Part shown: one piece after another, positions 21,964-34,245 of the stretch
Layout: every line of letters starts with the position of its first letter
How positions within the stretch are numbered: position 1 is the stretch's first letter
NCBI GenBank assembly: GCA_963513935.1
Contig: OY740769.1
Coordinates: 71,255,712-71,319,711, forward strand
Direction of reading: 5' to 3'
Source of the DNA: Aphrophora alni
Taxonomy: Eukaryota > Arthropoda > Insecta > Hemiptera > Aphrophoridae
Length of the DNA stretch: 64,000 bases
Program-made: the position numbers and the translations under genes
Notes under the pieces: generated by a model
Told to the model about the DNA's origin: nothing
What the model saw: the letters and a program-made list of their open reading frames with translations, nothing else
The model's database searches: none

Positions 21964-22987
21964 CAGCCAGGTTTACTACTCGTAAAAGAACAAATATTAT
22001 TGGAAATTAAAAATGACAGGAAGGTAGCACACACTGTTTTTAGATACACACGAAGTGAAAAAACACCATTGGTTAACTGTGTAAGATACTTTGCTTTAAT
22101 TTATGAGTTTTAATTGATTTTGGATTATCAAGTATTAATAGTCAATTATGTAAAAAGAGAATGTCCATTTGACCTTGTATGATAGACGTCCATTTTGTGT
22201 TTGGACGCTATCTTACAACACTAGAGAATGTGAATTTCAGTTTGATTTAGTTAATTATGTTAATTCTGTTTTTAAAACAACTACTACTTTTGTACAATGA
22301 GTTTATTACTAAAAGAAGGAAATTTAAGGTTCAGGCTCCAATCTGTACTCACCTGGCAAACTACTGTGACACGTGAATGGAAGGATATACTCAATGAGAA
22401 TTTACTCACTCATATTTGTCAATGAAAATCTTTCTTTTATGACAAGAATTTGCATGGTTTATAATTTGAACAAAAGAATCTTAACTAACGTCAAATCACT
22501 TATATACTAGGATAGACATGTCATTATTACAATAAAAAAAAAAAGTTTTCTAAATTTACATATGAAGCTTACATACTATGAATCTGATTCACTGTCCAAA
22601 GTTCAATCACTTACATATTATTAATGTACATAGGTTACAGTATTTTCTACTCACATGTTATGTCCAAATATACTAATTAATACAACACCCTTTTTAAAAA
22701 GAACTTCACTGTGTAAAATTTCTAATTACTTATACTTTTAAACCGCTCCATAATGGTTTGAACGCAGAGCGTTCAGAATATGCGTCTACTCTCTAAAGAA
22801 CGCTAAGTTGGAATGTTCCACTGACTTACCCTAGGTTGCATTGTGATTGTTAGAATTTTGTACTTTTCCGTTCAAAGTGGCTTCGGCAAAATTGTTCAAC
22901 CCCAACCCGCGCCTTCTGTCAATTGCAGCCTAGAGGGTGTTACATTTATTCATGGCAGGCGCTTAATTTGAATTGTTCGATTATCAT

Positions 22988-23203
22988 TGTTTCATTTGTG
23001 GTATTTCAATAAACACAATTTTGGAGCTTGGAACACATATTTATTATAACTTAAGTTGTACACCAAAACTAGCTCAAATTTGTACAAGGTAGCGTCCATC
23101 ACTAACTCTGTACTCTGTAGATCAGGGCACATTGTCAAGATCGGCGTTGGCAAATGTCTTACAGTGTTGTCACATTTAGCACAACATCATACTATATGTT
23201 ACA
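22988..23203 (-). repeat. gypsy 3' LTR
   Basis: 216 bp, on the plus strand starting TGTTTCATTT and ending ATATGTTACA, matching 27562-27777 except at two bases. Confidence 0.93.
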
Positions 23204-23214
23204 TCTCCCTTTTT
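23204..23214 (-). other. gypsy polypurine tract
   Basis: Minus strand AAAAAGGGAGA directly precedes the 3' LTR, the usual position for plus-strand DNA priming. Confidence 0.75.
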
Positions 23215-23269
23215 ATAATAAATTTACAAAATTTTAAATTACACTACAAACTAATAACAATGTGGCTTA

Positions 23270-23613
23270 TTCAAGAATATAATTTAAACAGCAAAACTAA
23301 AGAACAATATTGCTTACTCAGTACAAACATAATCATTAAATTTACACAATTTAAACAGCAAAACTAAAGAACAATATTGCTTACTCAGCACAAATATAAT
23401 CATTAAATTTACACAATTTAAACAGCAAAACTAAAGAACAATATTGCTTACTCAGCACAAACATAATCATTAAATTTACACAATTTAAACAGCAAAACTA
23501 AAGAACAATATTGCTTACTCAGCACAAATATAATCATTAAATTTACACAATTTAAACAGCAAAACTAAAGAACAATATTGCTTACTCAGCACAAACATAA
23601 TCATTAAATTTAC
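23270..23613. repeat. 67-bp tandem repeat at the gypsy pol 3' end
   Basis: The block with AACAGCAAAACTAAAGAAC recurs at 23287, 23354, 23421, 23488 and 23555, an exact 67-bp spacing. The units differ at a few bases, alternating CACAAACATAATC and CACAAATATAATC. The last unit contains the stop and the final codons of the polyprotein (…NDYVCAE), so the array seems to be built from the pol terminus and the untranslated region after it. Confidence 0.92.
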
Positions 23614-26600
23614 AAGGCCGGTGTATAACCCTACCATACCTTGTTTTCTTAGGAAGTTGGTCATCGTTAAACTTTGGCTTATCATTCTTACTGGGACTCT
23701 GTACTCTAGTATTAGTTATATGATTTTCTAGATCTAGATTTAAATCTCTAGAAATAAAGTCAGCTTTGTTTAATGATTTTTTCAAAAAATAAGAATTCCT
23801 TCTAAAAATGTTATTATCTTGATCTCTTACAATATATGATCTAGGTGCCTCATGTTTAGCGATGATCTCTCCCGGAACCCAATGTTTATCCTTTCTTACA
23901 GTAACATAATCATTTATTTAAAATCTTCTCTATGTTTGGCATTTTTATTATAATACCTACTATCTTTGTCTTGTTTTCTTTTTAACATTTTTTTAACTCC
24001 CTGATTTAATTTTGGTTTTAGTAATGACTTAGACAATGGAACACTTGATCTAAATTAGCCTATTAAATAACAATTCACTTGGTGACAAATTAAGACCAAT
24101 AAGAGGAGTAGCTCTGTATTCCAGCATATAATCATTAATATCACCCTCACATTTGTCACATTTTTTAAGCATGGTTTTACAAATACCAACAGCTTTTTCT
24201 GCTAATCCGTTTGATTTCGGATAATTTGGACTAGATGTTATAACATTAAAACACCAATCTTTAGCAAAATTTTTAAATTCTATTGAATTAAATGGAACAT
24301 TGTCTGATACTAACTTATTAGGTATTCCATGAATACTGAATATCTGTTTTAATGCTTTATTACACAATTTGCAGTTTTATTTTGTAATTTTCTAAGTTCA
24401 ATCCAATTACTATAGTAATCAACTAAAACTAGATAATCTTTCCTTGCAAAATGCATAATATCAATACCTACAATTTGAAATGGCAATTCTGGTATTTCAT
24501 GAAGGATAAGAATTTCTTTGGTATTTGCTCTTGCAAATTTCTCACAAACTTTACATTTCCTCTATATCTCTTGAAACACCAGGCCAATAAATGACTTTAC
24601 GAGCTCTTGCCTTAGTTTTTCCTATTCCAAAATGAGTTTTATGTCCAAGAAACACAAGATTTTCCTTATAATACAAATCATTTCTTAGTTTCCAATAAGG
24701 TTTAACAGAAGGATTTAACATAGATTTTTGAGTAACCCAATTTTCTTTTATCTGATAAATAAGAGACTGTAATGTTTCATCTTTAAAAGTCTCTTTTTTG
24801 AGTTCATATAAAAAATCATTAGAAACTGGTAAATCCAGACCTAATGTATGTACAACTTCTAACATTGATGGATCATCTCTAACTTTATCTTTAATATAAG
24901 ATCTAGATAACAAATCAGATATATACATTTCCTTTCCTGGTAAATATTCAATACAGAAATCATACTTTAAGAGTTTAAGTTTCATACGTTGTAATCTTGA
25001 TGTTACCTTACTAATATCTTTATCCTTTATCGCTATCAACGGTTTGTGATCACTAACTACTTTAACCTTACGACCATAAACATATTGATGGAATTTTTGA
25101 AAACCGAAACAAATGGCAAGCATTTCTTTTTCTATCTGAGCATATCTGGTTTCGCTATCAGTTAAACTTCTTGAACAGAAACTAATTGGTCTGCCTTCTT
25201 GTAAAAGACACCCACCTAAACCTGACTGACTTGCATCAGTTTGTATTACTATTTCTTTATTTGGATCAAAAATGCCCAAAGTTGGAAGATTACTTATTAC
25301 TTGCTTAAGTTTAAAAAAAGAAATATCATGATCTTTAGACTATACAAAGTCATTATCCTTTTTAATTAAATCCCTCAATAACGCCAATTGTTCTGACAGG
25401 TTAGGTATAAATTTTATTAAGTAGTTTACCATTCCTAAAATTCTCAGTAATTCTTTCTTATTATTTGGTGGTTTTAATTCTAATATTGCTTTAACTTGAT
25501 TTGGGTCAGCTTTGATGCCATTACTAGATATTACTTGACCTATATATTTAACTTCATTTACTTTGTACTGTAATTTATCTGAATTAAATTTTACATTGTA
25601 CTCTCTAGCTCTATCCAAGAACTTCTTCATTAATATGTCATGTTCTTGTTCATCTTTACCTGCTATTATACAATCATCAAAATATATACCTATTCCTAAA
25701 TCTGAGAAAAATTTTTCATTCATTTTTTGGAACACTTCAGGACTAGTTTTAAGTCCGAAAGGCAATCTTTTAAAACGGTACTTCCCAAATGGAGTAATAA
25801 AAGTGCAAAGTTTACTACTTTTCTCATCTAATTCAATTTGAAAAAAAAAAACCTTCTTTCATGTCAACAACACTAAACACTTTCTTACCCCTAACTTTTG
25901 AGGCTAATTCCTCAACTGTAGGAATTGGATATTGTTCTGTACACAGATATTTATTTAAATGACATGGGTCTAGACAAACTCTTAATTTTTTATTACTCTT
26001 TTCAACAATAACAATATTACTTATCCACTCAGTTGGTTCGTCTACCTTAGCAATAATATCATTATCTTCCATTGTTTTTAATTCCTCTTTTAACCTATCT
26101 TTTATTGAATCTGGCACTCTTCTATTAGAACATGCAACTGGTACTGCATTTTTACTTAGAACTAGTTTATATTTAAAAGGAATTTTACCAGTGCCCGTAA
26201 ATAGATCCCTATTTTTAAAAACAAATTCCTTGTCATTCTTGTAAGTACTTAACAAATCAACTCGTTTAATGAGATTCAAATGTTTACAAGTATTAAGACC
26301 TAGGATGGGTTTACTTATAGAATCTACCACAAAGAATTTTATTTTAAACATTTTGTCCTTAACAACACAATTAAGAACAACATACCCTATAATTTTGATT
26401 CTGTTATTATTATAAGAGATAGATTTTTCTGTTTTATACAAAGTGTTTTGATTATTAATTTTATTGAAATGAGTAAGTGGCAAAACATTGCATTCAGCAC
26501 CTGAATCCAATTTAAAGAGTATTTTATGATTATTAATCATAACAGACTGAACCCATTCTTTTTCATTTGTAGGCTCTGCATTTATGCCTATCTTTTGTAA

Positions 26601-27449
26601 CCTGATTCCATCCAAAACAAAATCATCATCTGTGTTTAATTTGTGTATTTGCTTTGGTTTATTTCTATAGTTATTATTTCTAGGTGTAGGCTTATTCATA
26701 TTTCTATTTTTATTCTTACAACCTACCACGTAATGGTTTAACCCATTACAATAATTACATGTTTTACCATAGGCAGGACACTTGCCTCTTGAATGTTTAG
26801 TACCACACTTAAAACACTGGTATACATCATTTTTGCATACACTTTTCTTTTTAGCACTTAGACTTTTCACTTTACTGGAACCCACAACACTATTAACATT
26901 CAAAACTTCCTTAATGCCTTTTGTTTGAACTCTGCTAGCTTCAGCTGCTCGACACTGTACTTCTGCTGTTGTTAGTGTTAGATCAGAGATGTGAAGTAGT
27001 CTTTCTGTTAGTGTGAAATCCCTTATACCAACTACTATTCTATCACGAACTAGCGATTCTTCTTCATCCCCAAAGTTACAGATTCTTGCAAGTAGTTTCA
27101 AGTCAGTTACAAAATGGTCAAAATCTTCATTTTCTTCCTGCTTTCTTGAAAAAAATTTGTATCTGTCATAAGTTTCGTTTTTAGGAGGTTCACAATAGTT
27201 TTCAAATGCCTCCACTACTTTACTATAATCTTCCTTGTCCTTTTCCCCAAGGTTAAAAGTGTTAAAGATGTTTAAAGCTTCTTCACCGGCAATATTAAGA
27301 AATATCGCAACTTTTATATTATCAGGTTTATTATACAGACCTGTCGCTAACACGTATATATCAAAAGATTGAAGAAACTTCTTGAAATTGTCTCTTACGT
27401 TGTGATCAAACACTATGGCTTTAGGAGGTTTAAAATTTCCAGTCGCCAT
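23582..27449 (-). pseudogene. gypsy gag-pol polyprotein, several frame breaks
   Basis: Begins at ATG 27449 (MATGNFKPPKAIVFDHN). Gag ends with two zinc knuckles, CFKCGTKHSRGKC and CNYCNGLNHYVVGC. The protease has FKLDSGAECNVLP. RT starts with RVCLDPCHLNKYL and VVDMKEGFF, then the frame is lost in an 11-T run (25841-25851). RT resumes at 25765 with the YFDD catalytic box. RNase H follows in 24551-25279 (IQTDASQSGLGG, SDHKPL). The integrase zinc region and first catalytic Asp region span a break near 24551, and 24050-24367 has SDNVPF and SNGLAEKAV. The C-terminus is at 23582-23785. At least four breaks separate the pieces, so the copy cannot make an intact polyprotein. Gag, protease and RT appear in one frame, with no visible gag/pol frameshift. 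Confidence 0.92.
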
Positions 27450-27544
27450 TGTATTACAAAAAGCTCGTGGTTTTTATAACCTTTACTTTTCTTACAGTCA
27501 AATTTGTTTTGAATTATTATTACTGATCACACCCATAATTTGAC

Positions 27545-27561
27545 ACACATACCTGACACCA
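27545..27561 (-). other. gypsy primer binding site
   Basis: Directly inside the 5' LTR the minus strand reads TGGTGTCAGGTATGTG. The first nine bases complement a tRNA ending TGACACCA, as in tRNA-Leu-type primers. The tRNA identity is inferred, not tested. Confidence 0.6.
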
Positions 27562-27777
27562 TGTTTCATTTGTGGTATTTCAATAAACACAATTTTGGAG
27601 CTTGGAACACATATTTATTATAACTTAAGTTGTACACCAAAACTAGCTCAGATTTGTACAAGGTAGCGTCCATCACTAACTCTGTACTCTGTAGATCAGG
27701 GCACATTGTCAAGATCGGCGTTGCCAAATGTCTTACAGTGTTGTCACATTTAGCACAACATCATACTATATGTTACA
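27562..27777 (-). repeat. gypsy 5' LTR
   Basis: 216 bp, partner of 22988-23203. The two differences are at AGCTCAGATT (AGCTCAAATT in the other) and GCGTTGCCAA (GCGTTGGCAA). Confidence 0.93.
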
Positions 27778-28066
27778 ATCATTATTTGGTTTAAATATTT
27801 TTGTTCAAAGTTTTTGTAATTGTCATTTAAATAATTTTAATTTCTATGTACTATGCAAACTTCTTAATTAATTAAATATATAACTAAATCCTTAATAACT
27901 TTATTTATTTATTTTTTACTGGTTGGAGAATGTCCCATGCTTACAACTGATAAGGTCAGGATTTAGCTGGAACCAGTTTACTGACAAAAACGCACAAGTG
28001 CGTCATACGCATATAGCTTTGGGAACAAGTGACGCACATCCGTGTCATCCGCAGTGAACGTGTTAA

Positions 28067-31000
28067 TACTAACTAATAACTAATGAACGATAAATAATAA
28101 ACTAAACGATAAATTTAAACAAAATATGTACTGCAATGACGTTTAAACTAGGTTTTTAACTTTTACTTTTTCCTAGTTACGCTTTTTCAGCAAACAAAAA
28201 CAAAGTTCCAATTTTAACTTTGTATAAATTATCTTAATTTTACGAAATTCTTATGTCTGCAAGTAGCAGGTTCTTTCACCAACTATTCACCATAAAACAA
28301 TTTTTACACACCCTGATATTAAGGTGATTTTTATTTACAAGTGGCTATAGGTAGATAAATTATAATAAGTTTATTTTCAAAAGAATCAAACGATTGGTTT
28401 GATATTGGTTTATTTTCTGTTGATTTAATTTAGTTCTTTTTTTTTTCTTCAAAAGAAAATTCAGGTACTCATATATATGTCTATTCTAAAACATCTTATC
28501 TAACCAACAATTTATATTCTTAACTCTAAAGCAGAAATAGTACTCTTTTACAAAAGCACAAATTTTAAAGAATTTAACAATCTAGTTGATAATATTTATT
28601 TTAATTAATTGTATATCCACTTATGAAATGATTTACTAGTTGTACGAAGTTGGAATATATTTAATTCTACAGCCCAATCCAAATATTATAAATAAAAAAA
28701 AAATTTAGAAAAATTAAAAAAAACTTTGTTTTACTAAACCAAAATTCAAAAGGGTGAAAATCTGACCTTCCTCTATTATGAGGAAGTCTTCAGATGATCT
28801 TGAAGAAGTTTCAACTGGATGGCTGGAATTACCTAATATGTATGTTGACTTGGAGTCCTTTTAGGCTAAAGAAGGTGTCTTGCTTGTAGTGTAGTTGTAT
28901 CGGGATACCCTGTACCTCCTCAAGTATTTATGATGATATGTAGAGCTCTTCACTAACTAATAAGACATTTATTAGTTAGTCTAGTGTTTATTCAATATGT
29001 TGTTATTTATCTTGAGTTCTACTGTTGAACTAAGAATCTTTAAGTAAACGTCGTATTAATAAAATTTTGACTGAACAACTAATTCACAATTAAACAAGTT
29101 AATTAACATAGTAATATGCAGAGAGACCTTCTCTGGACGAATCGGAAACCACCAGTCCTGTGGCTTCCCCGAAGTTTCTCTTTTATAGTCTCCGGCCGGC
29201 TGGCCCCTTCCTTCCACCCTTTTTGAATACTTCTTAGCTATTGTTTTATTCAAAACCGCCGTAATTCCACTTCCAGATCTGTTATTGAATTTCCCAAGGT
29301 GTTGTTTTGAAGCCTGTGATGCCTTCTATCTCCATGACTTCGAATGAAATCCATACGAGCTTTGGTTCTCATATAAACTCATTAGAAAAATCGCGAAGGT
29401 ACACCTAAAAACTTCCGGAGTTTCTGAGCCGCCGCCATATTGAAACTTTTTGAAAATGTTGCTCATTATCCAAAAATTTCTTACCCGCAACACAAAATTG
29501 CTCCGTCATTTCTTCCGCGTTTTTTTTCCCACCTCGAAAGATTCTAGTCTCGAAATGTCATTCCTTTGGCTTTACAATTTAAAATTCTTTGAATTGAGCT
29601 GTTTACAATTTTAAATTTTATTCCAATTTACCACATATCTCTTTATATTTATTATTTAACTGCATTTCTTTGACTTTATTTTTGAAAACTTCTTTTGTTT
29701 TCAGAATTTAATTTTAATTTAAATTGTAATTATTTTTCCTGATTACTCTAAACAAGTTGTTGAAAGTGTACAGTTCGATTTTGTTAAGTCGGTGGATTTT
29801 TGTCACCTTCCAGGCATCGAACATAACACTTACCGCTAACCTTTTAGGTATGGATTTTATCGAAAGTTTTCCCTCTTGATATTTGATTTATTTTTCATTA
29901 TTATTTCTAGAAATGTTAACAATTTCCAGTTTTGATCAATTTTAGAATTTTTTATTAACTTTAATCTTAAATAACTACGTGAGAAATCCAAAATATGATC
30001 TGATTCGATATTTATAAGAATGCACGCTTTTAGAACCACACTCTGTACCAATTTCAGCCTCAAATTCATATTTTCAAAATTTTAATTAATTTTAGAATAA
30101 ATTCAAACTAAAAGAATAATTTTGAGGTGATGTAAATTCTTTCAACAAACCAATCTCTTTTTAACAGGTTCTTGGTCTTTGTATTCAATTTACGACAGTC
30201 AAGGTCCACTTTCAATAGGGTAAAGTACAAGTTGGCTTGGTAACAAGAAAATTTAATTTCTTTGTCCAGCAAAACTAGACTCAACCTTTGAAACGGATTT
30301 AACCGTTTCAGTACATTTATTTATGAAGTAAAATAATAATAATTTTCTTATTACGAACCGAACCTCTTGTGATTCCATTCTTAATTACAATATTGAATAT
30401 TTTTCAATTGTAACTACCATTAATACCAGAAATTTCAGTTGGTTTTATCCAATATTAGTTTTAAGAAATTTGTTTTTTATTGTATCTATATGTGTGGTTG
30501 GTGGTCTCAACAAGATTTAAAATTTGGGAAGACCTGTGTAGTAGAAAACCTGAAATTTTGATTCTCTCCAAATCTGATGTCATTGTAATTTTCCTCTTAA
30601 TTCTAAAAACGAACTATATATTTCAGTACCCCATAAAAATTACAAGTCAGGAATTGTTTTTTAAACCAAAAAGAACTATAATCTCTTTCTTAACATTTAA
30701 TTTCCCCAAAACAGCTCTATCAATTTATAAAATTGTTGGGTGAACATAAAAGTTTCATCCAATCAATTCAATTAACATAGTGTAATAAAAAACTGCTGTT
30801 CTGGAAAAACTGGAACAAGACAGAAAATACTCTTTCCACAGTCATTGTTACTTGCCATTTAAAAAAATATAATAATGCAGTAAAACACTACATATCCAAA
30901 CTAATAGCATATATACTGATTTTGGAAAATCATCCATATTCTTTTTCAGAATTATAATTGGAAATAATACTTAAATTAAAGAAAAAACAATCTTAATAGA

Positions 31001-31664
31001 AACACTTATGTTGTAATTAAATACTAAACTTTTGCCCAATAAAGTACAAATTAAATAATGGTGTTCCAATTTCGTTTCTTTTAATATTTAGTTTAATTTT
31101 TAGATTTCAACTCACTTTAATCCCCCCACCTTTTGTATTTTAAAATCATTATTCATATTATAATGAAGTTTTAGTGTCCATTGGGTAGAATAAGGATATC
31201 ATCTAAAAAATGTAACAACTCGTAAGCGAGATCAGGCTCATACTCTTTACTATGATTTCATACAATTTATGCTCATTTTTAGCAAAAAAAAAAACTATAA
31301 GATTTAAGATTATTTGCAACACCATAATGCTAGAATTTTAAATCCTAGAATTTCAAGGAATATTTTATAAATATTTTTTCTTCTCTATTTTAATTTGGAT
31401 TTCTGTCCTGTTTCTTCTATTCTGCTCTTCTTATACTTATATTGCACATACACTAAACAAGTTATCAGCCATAATAACTCCATTCAATTTGTGCCATTCA
31501 GGTATTTTTTTTTTATATCTTTTGGGTAAATTCAGATTTTTATTAATATCTATTCGGATATGTAGAGTTATTGTAAAATGATTATTGACAACAAATTTTG
31601 TGTTTTTTTTTTTTTTTTTCATATATACGTGTGAGAAAGCATGTGCAATGTTTGTTTACATTTA
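28067..31664 (+). other. BRWD3 intron, no gene recognised
   Basis: AT-rich intron. A locally GC-richer block at about 29128-29225 has a TATAAAAG sequence on the minus strand (29180-29187) and looks promoter- or LTR-like. No open frame in the stretch (29056-29253, 29857-30069, 30480-30743, 31437-31622) shows a family signature. Confidence 0.5.
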
Positions 31665-31845
31665 TCCTTTTGTCCTTAGTTGGACATAGGGTCTGCACAT
31701 AATGCTGCCTCCTGACTTGGTTTAACGCCTAAGATATCCCTGCTTCCAATGTCTCACTTTTTATCATTCTTCTCCAGTATGCTCTGGGGCTGCCTCTTCT
31801 TGATCCTTGTGGCTTACAATCAAGTGCTGCCTTTGGTATGCTTGA
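31665..31845 (-). pseudogene. LINE reverse transcriptase, extreme C-terminus
   Basis: The minus strand translates as ALDCKPQGSRRRGSPRAYWRR, then (after stops) NQVRRQHYVQTLCPTKDKR. This matches the final block of many LINE RTs: A--W-P-G-R-RGRP--TWRR, a D-R-WR segment, and V-ALCPT. Two stops show it is inactive. No upstream RT was found, so it is an orphan 3' remnant of a clade different from the jockey copies. Confidence 0.65.
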
Positions 31846-33291
31846 ATTTTTCTCCTTAATATTAATCCAAATTCATTTCTTTTTCTGACCTTTCGTTTCG
31901 TCTGAGTGTTATATTTTTAGTGTAGTGGTGTATTCGGGCAGAGCGAGCCTAACGACTGAAACCCTGTCTATCCAAATCTCACACCAATTTTAATGATTAT
32001 TAGGACATTCCTCCTGAACTATTAATAAGGAATGAGGCATAATTTGTTTGATTGATTGGATTGTATTTAAGTTGTATGGATTTAGTTTTATAAAATATTA
32101 ATATATTCTATTCTAATAGTTAATCAAAAAATAAGCTAATTTACCTATTTTCTCTGTTTGGGGTCAGGTTATTTAAGTCATGTTATTTGTCCCAGAAATA
32201 CATTAGATTAAGACAGGTAGGTTATCATGCCAATCTGTTATTTACGTACCAATATATTTTGAATTACCAGCAAATTTTAGTGAAATATCATTCAAGTCCA
32301 AATACTATTATTTAAATTAATATATTATTTCATATTTTCTCAACCATGTGCCACAACAGCACATGTGGTTGAACATGATTTACAAACAAAAAATATACAC
32401 TTCTTAAATTTAATATATCTGGAGTTCCGAGAAAAGAAAAAGAACAAACCTTCAATTATCAACTTATACAACTTGTATTAATTAATTAATTTTTTTTTTT
32501 TTTTTTAATGTATCACGTACATACACAAACAAGAAAAAATGAAAACCGTTGATATCACCCAAAAATGTTTAATAAAATATTAATAATTTAATTACTCACT
32601 AGACAAAAAGATAATAATAATAAACTATTGATTTTTTATAGATTCTATTTGAAGTACATAAATATAGATTTTAAAAGACGTATATAAAATAACAATTCAA
32701 TTACTGATAGTAAAATTATATCAAAGTACAATAACTAATTTTATAACATAAATAATGATAAAAGATAGATAGTATAGAGGTTTTTTTATGATTTTAACAT
32801 TTCTAGAAACTCTAAATTTTGATTAAATATATTTATAATTTGAAAGTATGGCTGACTTCTACTACATACTTCATGAAATGTAGATGACCCAGCAAGTTAA
32901 AATTATAATTTCGCATCTCTATTCCACTTGACAATGTTAAAAACAAAATAAAACTTATATTAATGCAGAATAAACTTATATTTTAGAAAATTTAAAAAAT
33001 TTCAGCAAGGAACATATTGATTCATATTTTAAATGCACAAAAAATTTTTTTTTATAATAATAATAAAATTAAAAAAAAAATAATGTTAAATAAATATTTA
33101 TAGTTACAAAATTTTTACTATCCACAGTTTTAAAAAGTAAATATATAATGAATTTAACGTAAATATATAATAGATATATTACTAGATGCTCGCTCTGCCT
33201 CTTAATGGAAATAAACTTTTGTTCAAGATTGTATCTAATATATATTTTATACCATTTGAATAACTTCTAATTTTTATATTTTCTTAAGCAG
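31846..33291 (+). other. end of the large intron, no gene
   Basis: Very AT-rich sequence, including long A/T runs near 32460-32510 and 33040-33080. The acceptor TTCTTAAGCAG precedes the exon at 33292. Confidence 0.6.
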
Positions 33292-33540
33292 GATCCAGAT
33301 AATATAGGCCTGACAGTCACCGGAAGTGAAAATAGCAGTGATAGTGACTTAACAGCTCGGTCAGAAGATTTGGTATCTATTACAAGCTCAAGTGAATCAG
33401 GGAGTTCTGAATACTCAGACTGGATAGCTGACCATGGTGTCAATTTGGAGCCACCTAAACGCAGCAGACGGCGTCGACAGCCTAAACCACCCCCTCCTAA
33501 AATATCTGTTAAGAAATCACAGCAGTCTGAACAGCCACAG
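33292..33540 (+). CDS. BRWD3: BRWD3/PHIP orthologue, SYSDW / basic-rich exon
   Basis: Phase 0 in and out, 83 codons, acceptor AAGCAG before 33292, donor CAG/GTATTT after 33540. It is rich in Ser/Asp/Glu (TGSENSSDSDLTARSEDL, SSSESGSSEYSDW), then has ADHGVNLEPPKRSRRRRQP and a Pro/Lys tail. S-YSDW-AD-G-NL-PP-R-RRR is a conserved landmark of BRWD/PHIP proteins. The acidic-to-basic switch may contact chromatin or be phosphorylated, which is inference. The exon sits alone between introns of 18.4 and 16.0 kb. Confidence 0.93.
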
Positions 33541-33570
33541 GTATTTGTTTGGTTTTCATTATAAACTTTG

Positions 33571-33585
33571 ATATTATATATATAA

Positions 33586-33622
<37 letters not shown>
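33571..33622. repeat. (AT)n-(TG)n microsatellite just after the exon
   Basis: Compound dinucleotide tract about 30 bp downstream of the donor at 33541. Confidence 0.95.
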
Positions 33623-33994
33623 AATACAAAATATATTTAATTTTACTAATTACCAAATGCTATATATTTATAATAGTTATAGTTATTGTTAGTACCTTCT
33701 TAACTATTAACTTGTTCTTCTATTAAAGTTATTATATAATGATGGATTATTCATATTATATGTTATTTATTTGTCACTCATCTAGTTACATAACAATAGA
33801 CATCATCATTAATACAATTTATAAGATTAAAACCAAACAATTTCAAAAAAGCAAAATAAGACATTTTCAAATACTTAGGTGATGTCACTTTCCCTAAATT
33901 AATCAATAAAAAATATGACTTGATAGTCTAACACACCTACTAATATGTATGTTCCAAGAGATTCGAGAATCTATATGAACTCCAAGCAAATTAA
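33623..33994 (+). other. intron, no feature
   Basis: AT-rich, nothing recognised. Confidence 0.5.
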
Positions 33995-34245
33995 CAACTT
34001 TCTCACTATCATTTCTGTACATATTATTTAGGAAAACAGTCAATCTCTGTGTATTTCATCATTTAAATACAGTCCATTATTCCAAAACCAAAGTACTGCT
34101 TTATTCAAAGATATATCTGCCATATTACATAAATGTTTTATATCTTTATGGCTAACTACATAGAAATGATGTGTCATCAGCAAAGATTGCTGGACCCAGA
34201 ACTGATCTCTATGGTACTCCATTGTCAGATTCTTATAACTTGGAA
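33995..34245 (-). pseudogene. LINE reverse transcriptase fragment with ADD motif
   Basis: The minus strand gives NGVP, a stop, RSVLGPAIFADDTSFL. RT motif B' (VPQGSVLGP) is therefore fused directly to motif C (-ADDTS), with the roughly 35 residues normally between them deleted. It continues in another frame with DIKHLCNMADISLNKAVLWF and NGLYLN, the usual N--L-KT-YM helix region. Internally deleted and shifted, it is a dead jockey-like remnant. Confidence 0.65.

Larger units (their letters stand above)
22988..27777 (-). mobile_element. Ty3/gypsy LTR retrotransposon, nearly full length, 4790 bp
   Basis: Two 216-bp LTRs (22988-23203 and 27562-27777) differ at only two positions by my reading, and flanking ATCAT (22983-22987, 27778-27782) is a 5-bp target duplication. 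On the minus strand the order is 5' LTR, primer binding site, gag, protease, RT, RNase H, integrase, polypurine tract, 3' LTR. No envelope-like frame is present. The polyprotein resembles the mag/K02A2.6-like lineage of Ty3/gypsy. Near-identical LTRs suggest recent insertion, yet the coding region already has several frame breaks. Confidence 0.93.
22080..27945. mobile_element. probable solo LTR (1.07 kb) carrying a nested gypsy element
   Basis: The piggyBac copy is interrupted by a segment beginning TGTAAGATAC and ending GCTTACA, with ACTG (or AACTG, sharing the terminal A) on both sides (22075-22079 and 27945-27949). TG…CA ends with inverted TGTAAG/CTTACA and a 4-5 bp duplication are typical of an LTR. 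After removing the gypsy element at 22988-27777 and its TSD copy, 1071 bp remain, with no open frame. A solo LTR left by LTR-LTR recombination is the simplest reading. No second copy is in the window to confirm it. Confidence 0.6.
20992..28066 (-). mobile_element. piggyBac derivative, copy 2, split by nested LTR elements
   Basis: TTAA at 20992-20995 followed by CACGTTCACTGC, and GCAGTGAACGTG followed by TTAA at 28063-28066. These are the same ends as copy 1, in reverse orientation. The element's own sequence is 20992-22079 plus 27950-28066, about 1205 bp against 1200 bp in copy 1, so the only large difference is the LTR material inserted between (22080-27945). Subterminal GTGCGTC palindromes are conserved (for example 27990-28003 and 28029-28037). 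Confidence 0.92.

Noticed and set aside
33267..33656. 129-codon minus-strand frame
   Set aside because: Antisense shadow of the BRWD3 SYSDW exon and the adjoining (TG)n; the sense exon has conserved residues and splice sites.
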